From: Chloroflexota bacterium
Lineage (GTDB): Bacteria; Chloroflexota; Dehalococcoidia; DSTF01; JACRBR01
Direction of reading: 5' to 3'
NCBI GenBank assembly: GCA_016213125.1
Contig: JACRBR010000250.1
Location: forward strand, 1 to 21,797
Length of the DNA stretch: 21,797 bases
This document shows, one piece after another, positions 1 through 6,540 of the stretch. The notes beneath the pieces were generated by a model. The model searched no databases. It saw only the letters and a list, made by a program, of their open reading frames with translations, and was not told the DNA's origin. Position 1 is the first letter of the stretch. The number at the start of each line of letters is the position of its first letter. The translations under genes were made by a program, and so were the position numbers.

Positions 1-1188
1 CTTATTCCTGGGGATGACGTCGACGCACTGGCCGTCACCTACACGAGCGGTACGCCACTCCCGCCTTTCGGCCCCGGCTGGGATTTCGCGCCGGCTGGTG
101 ATGGCATCATGTTCTCGCTCGCGCCAGGCTCGGCCTCGCTCGCTGGGACGAGCGGCGGAGCAGCTGCCACACCGCTCGCGGGCTGCGCTCCGGGCCCCGC
201 ACCAGGCACGGGAACCGCGGCCGACATCTGGTTCGTGCTGGGTCCGGTGCCCGTCGGTGGCGCACCGATGTACATCAACGCGGAGGCGATGGGGCTGAAC
301 ACCGTGCGCAGTGGGGGAGGCGCCGACGACAACATCGACGCCATCGACATGTGCAACACCATGGTGTTCACCGACATCGACGGCGACATGATTGACGATG
401 GATGCGACCCTGATATGGACGGGGATGGTACCGGCAACGGCATCGACCCGGACGACGACGGCGACGGCTTCGGCGATCCCCAGCAGACCCTGCACCGCGG
501 CCCTTCGAACACGGATGCCAGCGTGGACAACTGCCCGATGGTGCCGAACCCGACGCAGAGCAACGCCGACGGCAACTTCGTCGACAACTCGCCGCCGTTG
601 CTGGCCAGCAACGACGACAAGACCTGGCCCAACAGCGACATGTTCGGCGACGCTTGCGACGCTGACGATGACAACGACGGCATCTCCGACACCGATGAAG
701 GGTCGGGCGCGGCCTGCGGAGGGACCGTTACCAATCCGCTGGATGCGGACAGTGACAGCGACAACAACGATGATGGCATCAACGACGACGACCGCGTTCT
801 CGATGGCGCCGAGTGCGCCCTGGGCACGAACCCGATGGACTTCACAAGCAAACCCACCGCCGCGATGTGCGGCTCCAGCCTGGACGCCGACGGCGACAAG
901 GTGTCCGATCGGGCCGAGTTCTGCGGATATAACACGACCACCGGCAGCACCGACACCGACGGCGATATCGCCCTGGACGGCGCGAAGGACGGGTGCGAGG
1001 CGACCTCGCTCAACGGCGACCGCGTCGTGAACTCCGGCGATCAGCTTCTGATGGTGTTCGAGATCATCCGCGAGCCAACGCCAACGGAGCGCCTGATCAG
1101 TTACGACATCAACAAGGATGGCGCCGTGAACTCCGGCGACCAGCTCATTATCGCCGGCTTCATCAGCCCGTCGGGACAGTGCCCGTGA
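1..1188 (+). CDS. Secreted protein with thrombospondin type-3-like calcium-binding repeats and a dockerin-like C-terminus (5' partial)
   Basis: The frame is open from the first base, so the N-terminus lies outside the window; about 395 residues are visible. The middle is packed with Asp/Asn/Gly calcium-loop motifs such as DIDGD, DPDMDGDGTG, DPDDDGDGFGDP and DADDDNDGISDTDE, with scattered cysteines, the pattern of thrombospondin type-3 repeats. The last 55 or so residues hold two similar segments, each containing VVNSGDQL or AVNSGDQL; the second is preceded by DINKDG. This is the duplicated EF-hand-like loop of type I dockerins. Such proteins are exported and fold on binding calcium. In non-cellulosomal bacteria dockerin-like modules usually belong to surface or extracellular proteins of unknown partner. 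No anchor or sorting signal follows. The stop is TGA, followed by a strong hairpin. The module assignments are pattern-based; the function of the missing N-terminal part is unknown. Confidence 0.75.
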   Translation, partial: LIPGDDVDALAVTYTSGTPLPPFGPGWDFAPAGDGIMFSLAPGSASLAGTSGGAAATPLAGCAPGPAPGTGTAADIWFVLGPVPVGGAPMYINAEAMGLNTVRSGGGADDNIDAIDMCNTMVFTDIDGDMIDDGCDPDMDGDGTGNGIDPDDDGDGFGDPQQTLHRGPSNTDASVDNCPMVPNPTQSNADGNFVDNSPPLLASNDDKTWPNSDMFGDACDADDDNDGISDTDEGSGAACGGTVTNPLDADSDSDNNDDGINDDDRVLDGAECALGTNPMDFTSKPTAAMCGSSLDADGDKVSDRAEFCGYNTTTGSTDTDGDIALDGAKDGCEATSLNGDRVVNSGDQLLMVFEIIREPTPTERLISYDINKDGAVNSGDQLIIAGFISPSGQCP

Positions 1189-1237
1189 TTCATCCCGGCG
1201 CAACGGGTGCGCGGGCTCATTGACAGGGGGCTGAGAG

Positions 1238-1272
1238 GAGAGGGGCGCATGTTGGGGGAGGGCGCCCCTCTC
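1238..1272 (+). terminator. Hairpin downstream of the calcium-repeat gene
   Basis: An 11-bp perfect inverted repeat (left arm 1238-1248, right arm 1262-1272, 13-base loop) begins 50 bases after the stop of the preceding gene. The stem is very GC-rich. No clear T-run follows, so it is either a weak intrinsic terminator or a 3'-end stabilising hairpin. Confidence 0.5.
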
Positions 1273-1295
1273 CGCGTGTTCCAGCATCGTCGTGG

Positions 1296-1304
1296 TGCAA
1301 TACT
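1296..1304 (+). promoter_or_regulatory. Extended -10-like element directly before a GTG start
   Basis: TG, one base, then AATACT (4 of 6 match to TATAAT) ends seven bases before the GTG at 1311. No Shine-Dalgarno sequence precedes that GTG. Transcription would therefore begin at or next to the start codon, giving a leaderless message. This is a prediction from spacing only. Confidence 0.3.
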
Positions 1305-1310
1305 GACCTC

Positions 1311-1760
1311 GTGGCTACCACACTCTCTGTTCGCCGAACGCCCGTAGAGGATCCCCCTTCAGTGTCGATGCTCGCGTGGGGCGCACCGGTCGCCGCCCTC
1401 CTCGCCGGAATGGCGGCGGAGTGGCTGGACTTCCGCTCTCTGCGCGTGCCGCTCCTGCTCATGGTGGGCTTCGGCGTGCTCGCGACCGCGGTCGCACTCA
1501 ACGGCGGGCGTCGAGGCTGGCCCGCGTTCCTCACGGCAACAGGCATCGGATTCGCCACGTGGGCAGGCGCCGAGATCGTCTACGCTGTCATCCACGTCGC
1601 CACCGGCCAGCCGTTCGATGCTGAGCGCTTCGGCCCCCAGTGGTCGCAGGCCGTCATGCTCGTCCTTGCCCACGGGCTCTTCCTGGGGGCGCCGACGGGC
1701 GCCGTCGCCGGCCTCCTGCTGCAGTGGTCCCGGGTCCGCGGCGCTGCGCTCGCCCGCTGA
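1311..1760 (+). CDS. Small multi-pass membrane protein, unknown function
   Basis: The 149-residue product has about four hydrophobic helices: roughly residues 19-36 (AWGAPVAALLAG region), 47-64 (PLLLMVGFGVLATAVAL), 70-93 (PAFLTATGIGFATWAG region) and 112-138 (QAVMLVLAHGLFLGAPTG region). I recognise no family. The GTG at 1311 gives the full first helix; an ATG at 1368 would remove the 19-residue polar N-tail and is possible. The stop TGA shares its final base with the ATG of the next gene (TGATG), so the two are translationally coupled and probably form a two-protein membrane unit. The second protein also has four predicted helices, which suggests either partners or an old duplication, though I see no clear sequence similarity between them. 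Confidence 0.65.
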   Translation: MATTLSVRRTPVEDPPSVSMLAWGAPVAALLAGMAAEWLDFRSLRVPLLLMVGFGVLATAVALNGGRRGWPAFLTATGIGFATWAGAEIVYAVIHVATGQPFDAERFGPQWSQAVMLVLAHGLFLGAPTGAVAGLLLQWSRVRGAALAR

Positions 1761-2221
1761 TGGAGTTCGAAGATCGCCCTCAGCTGCCCCTCTCGACCAG
1801 ACGCAAGGTGCTCGTCGCCATCGGGTCTGCGATGTTCCTCGGCCAGCTCGCGGCGGCGGCGCTGCTCGCCGAGCCAACGACAGGCGCGGGCGATGCAAGT
1901 ATCGGTGTGCTCGCCCTGATGTGGGCCGGGTGCCTCGGCTGGTCGGTAGTCACCACGCTCCTCGTCATACGCCAGGCCGATATTCCTGACGTCTTCACCG
2001 CGTCTCTGCTGGTGACCGTCGCGCCCTTCGCCGTCTTCGCGCTCCTGGCTGCTATCGCTGTTCGCGGTACCGATCAAGAGACCGACGTCGTGAGCGCCAT
2101 GTTCTTCGGCATCACCTCCGGCGCGCTCACAGCCGTGCTCGTGTGGTTCATCGCCATGGCCGTCGCCCGCGTGCTGCGCCTGCCCACGACGGCCGGCCTC
2201 GTCGAGGACGATGCTGCCTGA
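1760..2221 (+). CDS. Small multi-pass membrane protein, unknown function, coupled to the preceding gene
   Basis: The 153-residue product starts MEFEDRPQ at the ATG that overlaps the upstream stop by one base. The frame stays open upstream, but an earlier start would add 40 residues of Arg/Pro-rich sequence that is only the shadow of the previous gene. Four hydrophobic stretches are visible, around residues 17-38 (VLVAIGSAMFLGQLAAAALL), 48-69 (GVLALMWAGCLGWSVVTTLL), 80-102 (ASLLVTVAPFAVFALLAAI) and 114-137 (AMFFGITSGALTAVLVWF). The N-terminus and the C-terminus (ending GLVEDDAA) are polar. I see no catalytic motif and do not recognise a family. Overlap with the preceding gene argues for a shared transcript and related function. 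Confidence 0.65.
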   Translation: MEFEDRPQLPLSTRRKVLVAIGSAMFLGQLAAAALLAEPTTGAGDASIGVLALMWAGCLGWSVVTTLLVIRQADIPDVFTASLLVTVAPFAVFALLAAIAVRGTDQETDVVSAMFFGITSGALTAVLVWFIAMAVARVLRLPTTAGLVEDDAA

Positions 2222-2462
2222 CCGGTCTGATGCTATGGCTGTTGTTCGGGTGTGATGCCTGTCTTCGCCGCCAGTGCCCGCACAAGCACCAACAGTTCAT
2301 CGGTCGTCGCATACAGATGCGACCATGCGTCGGGCGCTGCACCGGGTCTGCTCCCGGTGGATGTAGGCGATTCGTGGTCATGGCACCTCCTGCCATAGCG
2401 ATTGTATGCCGGTTGTGTGGCCCTGTTCACGAAAGCGCCATGCGCTCCCTACCTGTCGGAAA
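2222..2462. other. Gene-free spacer with three short hairpins
   Basis: I see no convincing gene here. Three perfect short stem-loops follow each other: 2306-2323 (7-bp stem, ACAG loop), 2341-2358 (6-bp stem, TCTGCT loop) and 2380-2396 (6-bp stem, CCTCC loop). They lie between the end of the membrane-protein pair and the promoter of the sugar cluster, so termination of the upstream transcript is the simplest role. None is followed by a T-run. A 65-codon minus-strand frame (2233-2430) is weak and left uncalled. Confidence 0.4.
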
Positions 2463-2492
2463 TTGACAGCGCCGAAGTCAGCGATCTAGCCT
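2463..2492 (+). promoter_or_regulatory. Sigma-70-type promoter of the trehalose/glycogen cluster
   Basis: A perfect -35 TTGACA (2463-2468) is followed after 18 bases by TAGCCT (2487-2492), which keeps the key T1, A2 and T6 of the -10 hexamer. A start near 2499 gives a leader of about 90 bases before the ATG at 2590, containing the hairpin at 2551-2570. It is the best-matching promoter I found in the window and it faces the whole sugar-metabolism run. Confidence 0.5.
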
Positions 2493-2550
2493 GACCGCAC
2501 GACTGTTGCGCCCGGCGCAACTCCCTGCACGCCGTCCGTACTCCGTGCCG

Positions 2551-2570
2551 GGGCGAATCCTCATTCGCCC
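2551..2570 (+). repeat. Perfect 8-bp hairpin in the leader of the TreT-like gene
   Basis: GGGCGAAT (2551-2558), loop CCTC, ATTCGCCC (2563-2570). It ends nine bases before the GGAGG ribosome-binding site (2579-2583), so it would lie in the 5' leader of the message and could affect its translation or stability. The GGCGA...TCGCC arms resemble the intergenic palindromes at 13886 and 16320, so it may be another dispersed palindromic element. Confidence 0.45.
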
Positions 2571-2589
2571 ACCTGTCTGGAGGCCCCGC

Positions 2590-3837
2590 ATGTACGGCAC
2601 GCTCGCCCTCTCCCACCGTGCGCTTGAGGATCTCGTGGAGGCCGCAGGCCGCGACACGATCGACGAGTTGCGCTCCCTTGCCCGGCCTCTCGAAGGGCTG
2701 CGCGTCCTGAACCTGAGCATCACGGGGTTCGGCACGGGCACTGCCGAACTCCTAAACTCCTCGGTGCCGCTGCTCAGCGATCTCGGCCTCGATGTTCACT
2801 GGCAGGTCGTGCGCGCTTCCGAGGATGACGCATCGGTCTCCCAGGCCATGTACCAGGCCCTTGGTGGCACCGCTGTCGTGTGGACCCACGACATGACCGA
2901 TACCTGGCTGCGTTACGCCTCCATGAATGCGGACCTGCTGACCGAGCAGTTCGACGTGATCGTCGTTCACGACCCGCAGCCCCTGGCCATCCACTCCTAT
3001 AACGCCACCAACGCCGCAGCTCAGTGGATCGCCCACTCTCACCTCGACCTTTCGTCCGCGCAGGACGATGTATGGATGCTGGTCCGGAGCCACCTCGAGA
3101 AGTACGACGCGGCGATCTTCGATGCCCCCGCGTATGTGCGCGGCGACATCACCATCCCCACGCACATCGTCCCGCCCGCCATCGACCCAAACAGCGTGCG
3201 CAACATGCCGCTGCCGGACGACGTCGTGCGATCCGTCCTTGGGCAGTACGGCATCAACCCCGATCGCCCGCTGATCTGCCAGGTGACGCCCTGTGACGCC
3301 GCTTGCGATCTCGTCGGGGTATACGAGACCTGGAAGCTCGTCCAGAGTAAGCACCCCGATGTCCAGCTCCTCATCGTGCTCTTCACTGAGCCGCAGGATC
3401 CGAACGCCCGCGCGTGCTTTGACGAGCTGGTTCGCCTCTCCCTGGCCGACCCCGATGCCTTCGTCGTCACGCCCGGCAATGAGATCGGCAACGTGGAGAT
3501 CAACGTATTCCAATCGGCCGCCTCCGTCGTCATGCAGAAAGGCCTGCGAAAGGGCTATGGCATGTGGATCTCCGATGCCCTCTGGAAGCGCCGCCCCTGC
3601 GTCGTCGCTCCGGAACCCGGGCTCGAGCAACAGGTGATTCACGGCAAGACTGGGGCCGTCGCCCGGACCACCGAGGAGTTTGCGACCGAGGTTTCCCGCC
3701 TGCTGGAAAATCGGGAGTTGGCAGCGGAATATGGGGAGAATGGGCGCCGCCACGTCGCGGAGCGTTTCCTCATCACCCGATACTTACGCGACTATCTGCA
3801 GATACTCGCCCAATTACACAGGAAGAGCGACGGCTAG
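2590..3837 (+). CDS. TreT-like GT4-family glycosyltransferase paralog with degenerate donor site (probable pseudoenzyme)
   Basis: This 415-residue protein aligns by eye along its length with the next gene, a TreT-type (trehalose glycosyltransferring synthase) GT-B protein. The ATG at 2590 is chosen because GGAGG lies six bases upstream; the frame stays open to a TTG at 2506, but that extension looks non-coding. Fold markers are kept: FGTGTAELL, VVHDPQP, HLDLS, VPPAIDP, and the C-terminal FLITRYLRDYLQI. The donor-site residues are not. Where the neighbour has SRFDPWKDP, this protein has TPCDAACDL, so the Arg and Lys that contact the nucleotide-sugar phosphates are Pro234 and Cys239. The neighbour's REGFGLVVSE (E-x7-E motif) reads RKGYGMWISD, with Lys321 and Asp329. 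Catalysis by the standard mechanism is therefore doubtful. It overlaps the next gene by one base (TAGTG), which suggests stoichiometric production and a regulatory or structural partner role (inference). Confidence 0.75.
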   Translation: MYGTLALSHRALEDLVEAAGRDTIDELRSLARPLEGLRVLNLSITGFGTGTAELLNSSVPLLSDLGLDVHWQVVRASEDDASVSQAMYQALGGTAVVWTHDMTDTWLRYASMNADLLTEQFDVIVVHDPQPLAIHSYNATNAAAQWIAHSHLDLSSAQDDVWMLVRSHLEKYDAAIFDAPAYVRGDITIPTHIVPPAIDPNSVRNMPLPDDVVRSVLGQYGINPDRPLICQVTPCDAACDLVGVYETWKLVQSKHPDVQLLIVLFTEPQDPNARACFDELVRLSLADPDAFVVTPGNEIGNVEINVFQSAASVVMQKGLRKGYGMWISDALWKRRPCVVAPEPGLEQQVIHGKTGAVARTTEEFATEVSRLLENRELAAEYGENGRRHVAERFLITRYLRDYLQILAQLHRKSDG

Positions 3838-5126
3838 TGCTCGGATCCGTCCCCACCACACCCAAATCCCTCGAAGCCTACCGGTCAGTCATCGGCGATG
3901 AAGCCACGGAAGAAATCCTGCGCCTGGGCGAGCGGCTCCGCGGCGCCCGCGTCCTCCACCTCAACGCGACGGCCTTCGGCGGCGGCGTAGCCGAGATCCT
4001 GGGGACGCTCGTTCCGCTTATGAACGATGTCGGCCTCCAGGCCGATTGGCAGGTCATCAAGGGTGCAGACGAGTTCTTCAGCGTCACCAAGGCCATGCAC
4101 AACAGCCTGCAGGGCATGCACTACGACTGGACCCCGGCGATGCGGGAGATCTGGCTCAACTACAACAGGCTGAACGCCGACCTCTTCGACGGATCCTACG
4201 ACTACGTCGTCGTTCACGATCCTCAGCCCGCCGCCATCCCCACCTTCCTCGAAGAGCGCATCGGCCGGCGCAACGGCAAGTGGGTCTGGCGATGCCACAT
4301 CGACCTCACCGACGCCCAGGTCCAGGTATGGGACATGCTGCGTCCCCACGTGGAGCCGTATGACGGGGCCATCTTCACCCTCGATCGCTATGTGAAGGAC
4401 GACCTCACCGGCCCGCAGATCTTCGCGGTCCCTCCCGCCATCGACCCGCTCAGCCCCAAGAACAACGACCTCCCGCGCGAGACCGTCGATGCCATCCTCC
4501 AGCGCTTCGGTGTCGATCCCGCCCGCCCGATGGTCACCCAGATCTCGCGCTTCGACCCCTGGAAAGATCCGCTCGGCGTCATCGATGTCTACCGCGCCGC
4601 CAAGAACGAGATCCCCGACCTCCAGCTTGTCATGATCGCTTCGATGGCCAGCGACGATCCCGAGGGCTGGGACTGGTACGAGCGCACCGTCCGTCGGGCA
4701 GGCGAGGACTGGGACATCCACGTCCTGTCCAACCTCAACGGCGTCGGCAACGTCGAGGTCAACGCGTTCCAGCGCGCGGCGCGCGTCGTCATCCAGAAAT
4801 CCATACGAGAAGGATTTGGGCTCGTAGTTTCGGAGGCCCTATGGAAAGGACGTCCCGTCGTGGCCGGCAACGTCGGCGGTATTCCGCTCCAGATCGTGGA
4901 CGGCGAGACAGGGTTCCTTGTGAACACGGCGGAGGAGTGCGCGGAGAAGCTGCTCTTCCTGCTGCATCACCCGGAAGAGGGCGATCGGATGGGCGCGCGC
5001 GGCGTCGAGTACGTCCGTCGCAATTTCCTGACGACCCGCTATCTGCGAGACTACCTGCGGATCTTCTGCCAGCTCGGCAGCGTGCCGACACAGGAAGCGG
5101 TGCCCGCCCGGCCCGCAGCCCGCTAG
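3837..5126 (+). CDS. treT: Trehalose synthase TreT-like glycosyltransferase (GT4, GT-B fold)
   Basis: The 429-residue protein resembles TreT, which reversibly transfers glucose from ADP- or UDP-glucose to glucose to form trehalose; the related trehalose phosphorylases share this fold. The GTG at 3837 overlaps the upstream TAG and is preceded by AGGAAGAG at a good distance; the longer open frame upstream is shadow sequence. Visible motifs are a glycine-rich N-terminal loop (FGGGVAEIL), VVHDPQP, WRCHIDLT, VPPAIDP, SRFDPWKDP with Arg238 and Lys243 for the donor phosphates, and REGFGLVVSE with Glu325 and Glu333 of the E-x7-E motif. GNVGGIPLQIVDGETGFLV follows, as in active GT4 enzymes. The closely following glgC would supply ADP-glucose. 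A glycogen- or maltosyl-synthesising GT4 role cannot be excluded from sequence alone. Confidence 0.75.
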   Translation: MLGSVPTTPKSLEAYRSVIGDEATEEILRLGERLRGARVLHLNATAFGGGVAEILGTLVPLMNDVGLQADWQVIKGADEFFSVTKAMHNSLQGMHYDWTPAMREIWLNYNRLNADLFDGSYDYVVVHDPQPAAIPTFLEERIGRRNGKWVWRCHIDLTDAQVQVWDMLRPHVEPYDGAIFTLDRYVKDDLTGPQIFAVPPAIDPLSPKNNDLPRETVDAILQRFGVDPARPMVTQISRFDPWKDPLGVIDVYRAAKNEIPDLQLVMIASMASDDPEGWDWYERTVRRAGEDWDIHVLSNLNGVGNVEVNAFQRAARVVIQKSIREGFGLVVSEALWKGRPVVAGNVGGIPLQIVDGETGFLVNTAEECAEKLLFLLHHPEEGDRMGARGVEYVRRNFLTTRYLRDYLRIFCQLGSVPTQEAVPARPAAR

Positions 5127-5140
5127 ACCGGGGTTACTCG

Positions 5141-6436
5141 ATGAAACGTGTCGTCGCTCTCATTCTCGCCGGCGGCCAGGGCGATCGCCTCAGCGTCCTC
5201 AGCGAGGAGCGCGCCAAGCCCGCCGTCATCTTCGGCGGCCGCTACCGCATCATCGATTTCGCGCTCAGCAACTGCGTGAACAGCGGCATCACGCGCGTCG
5301 GCGTCCTGACCCAGTACCGCCCGCGCTCCCTCAACGACCACATCGGCATCGGCCGGCCCTGGGACCTCGATCGGCAGGGCGGCGGCGTCACGCTGCTCCA
5401 GCCATATCTGGGTCGCGACAGCAGCGACTGGTATCGCGGCACGGCCGACGCCGTGACTCAGAACATTTACTTCCTCGAGGAAACCAAGGTCGAACACATC
5501 CTTGTTCTCGCCGGCGACCACGTCTACAAGATGGACTACGACGATCTCATCGCCTATCACCAGGCCAACGAGGCTGACGTCACCGTGCCACTCTACGAGG
5601 TGCCGATGCAGGAGGCGCACCGCTACGGCGTCCTTAGCACCGCTGAGGACGGCCGCATCGTCGAGTTCGAGGAGAAACCCGACCACCCGAAGAGCAACCT
5701 CATCTCCATGGGCATCTACTGCTTCAGCCGGCAGGCACTGATCGATGCCCTCGTGGACGATTCAAAGGATGTCGATTCTTCCCACGACTTCGGCCGCGAC
5801 GTCATTCCCCGCATGGTCCAGCAGGCCGGGGCGCGCGTCTTCGGATGGAAGTTCGATGGCTACTGGCGCGACGTCGGCACCATCGAGTCCTACTACGACG
5901 GCAACATGGACCTGCTCGAGGATCTTCCCAAGCTCAACATGTACGATCCTGAGACCCGCGTGCGCACGGGCGTGACCGGCTACCCGCCCGCGAAAGTCGG
6001 CTGGCGCGCGTACCTCCAGCGCTCGCTGCTCGATCTCGGCTGCATCGTCAACGGACACGTCGAACACTCGGTGCTTTCTCCCGGTGTCTTCGTCGAGGAA
6101 GGCGCTGTCGTCCGCGACTCCATCATCTTCAACGACTGTCGCATCGAGGCCGGCGCCATTGTCGAGCGCGCCATCATCGATAAGGAGGTCTCCGTCGGCA
6201 AGAACGCCTACGTCGGCTATGGCGATGACTTCGCCCCCAACGGCGAGCGTCCCGACATCGTGAATTCCGGCGTTACCATCATCGGCAAGCGCGCCGAGAT
6301 CCAGCCCTACGTCCGAATCGGCCGCAACTGCGTGATCGGCCCAAACGTGACGGTAGACAATCGCAACGCCGACGCGTACCTCCCCAGCGGATCCACCATC
6401 CGGGAAAAACAAAAGGAGTATCCCTACCGGGTGTGA
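5141..6436 (+). CDS. glgC: Glucose-1-phosphate adenylyltransferase (ADP-glucose pyrophosphorylase)
   Basis: The enzyme makes ADP-glucose and pyrophosphate from glucose-1-phosphate and ATP, the committed step for bacterial glycogen and a donor for TreT. The 431 residues match the usual GlgC length. The N-terminal nucleotidyltransferase domain has LAGGQGDRL (residues 9-17), KPAVIFGGRYRIIDF, WYRGTADA, the metal-binding LAGDHVYKMDY, FEEKP, SMGIYCF and WRDVGTIESYY. The C-terminal third is a left-handed beta-helix of hexapeptide-like repeats (NGHVEHSVLSPGVFVEEGAVV, then further turns), where oligomerisation and allosteric control reside in the family. The ATG at 5141 begins MKRVVALILAGG, exactly at the conserved domain. 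It follows treT by 14 bases, so co-transcription is likely. Confidence 0.95.
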   Translation: MKRVVALILAGGQGDRLSVLSEERAKPAVIFGGRYRIIDFALSNCVNSGITRVGVLTQYRPRSLNDHIGIGRPWDLDRQGGGVTLLQPYLGRDSSDWYRGTADAVTQNIYFLEETKVEHILVLAGDHVYKMDYDDLIAYHQANEADVTVPLYEVPMQEAHRYGVLSTAEDGRIVEFEEKPDHPKSNLISMGIYCFSRQALIDALVDDSKDVDSSHDFGRDVIPRMVQQAGARVFGWKFDGYWRDVGTIESYYDGNMDLLEDLPKLNMYDPETRVRTGVTGYPPAKVGWRAYLQRSLLDLGCIVNGHVEHSVLSPGVFVEEGAVVRDSIIFNDCRIEAGAIVERAIIDKEVSVGKNAYVGYGDDFAPNGERPDIVNSGVTIIGKRAEIQPYVRIGRNCVIGPNVTVDNRNADAYLPSGSTIREKQKEYPYRV

Positions 6437-6540
6437 GAGGCTGTTAGCGGTAGCAGTTGCCTCGAACACCCAGCGGTAGGGCCACATGGGCTGGGTAGCC
6501 GGTCCGAGAGAACAGGACTGTAAACTGTGAACCGTCCCCT

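Noticed and set aside
39..1013. Long minus-strand open frame opposite the calcium-repeat gene
   Set aside because: Ser/Pro/Val-rich low-complexity translation, with no start signal; it is the antisense of the Asp-rich repeats.
2233..2430. Minus-strand 65-codon frame ending in a segment (HLYATTDELLVLVRALAAKTGI) that looks faintly like a real protein tail
   Set aside because: No ribosome-binding site, no start supported by context, and only a vague resemblance to small DUF4031-type proteins; too weak to call.
2506..2589. Upstream TTG extension of the first TreT-like gene
   Set aside because: Adds 28 Arg/Pro-rich residues and would translate through the leader hairpin; the ATG at 2590 has GGAGG at the right distance.
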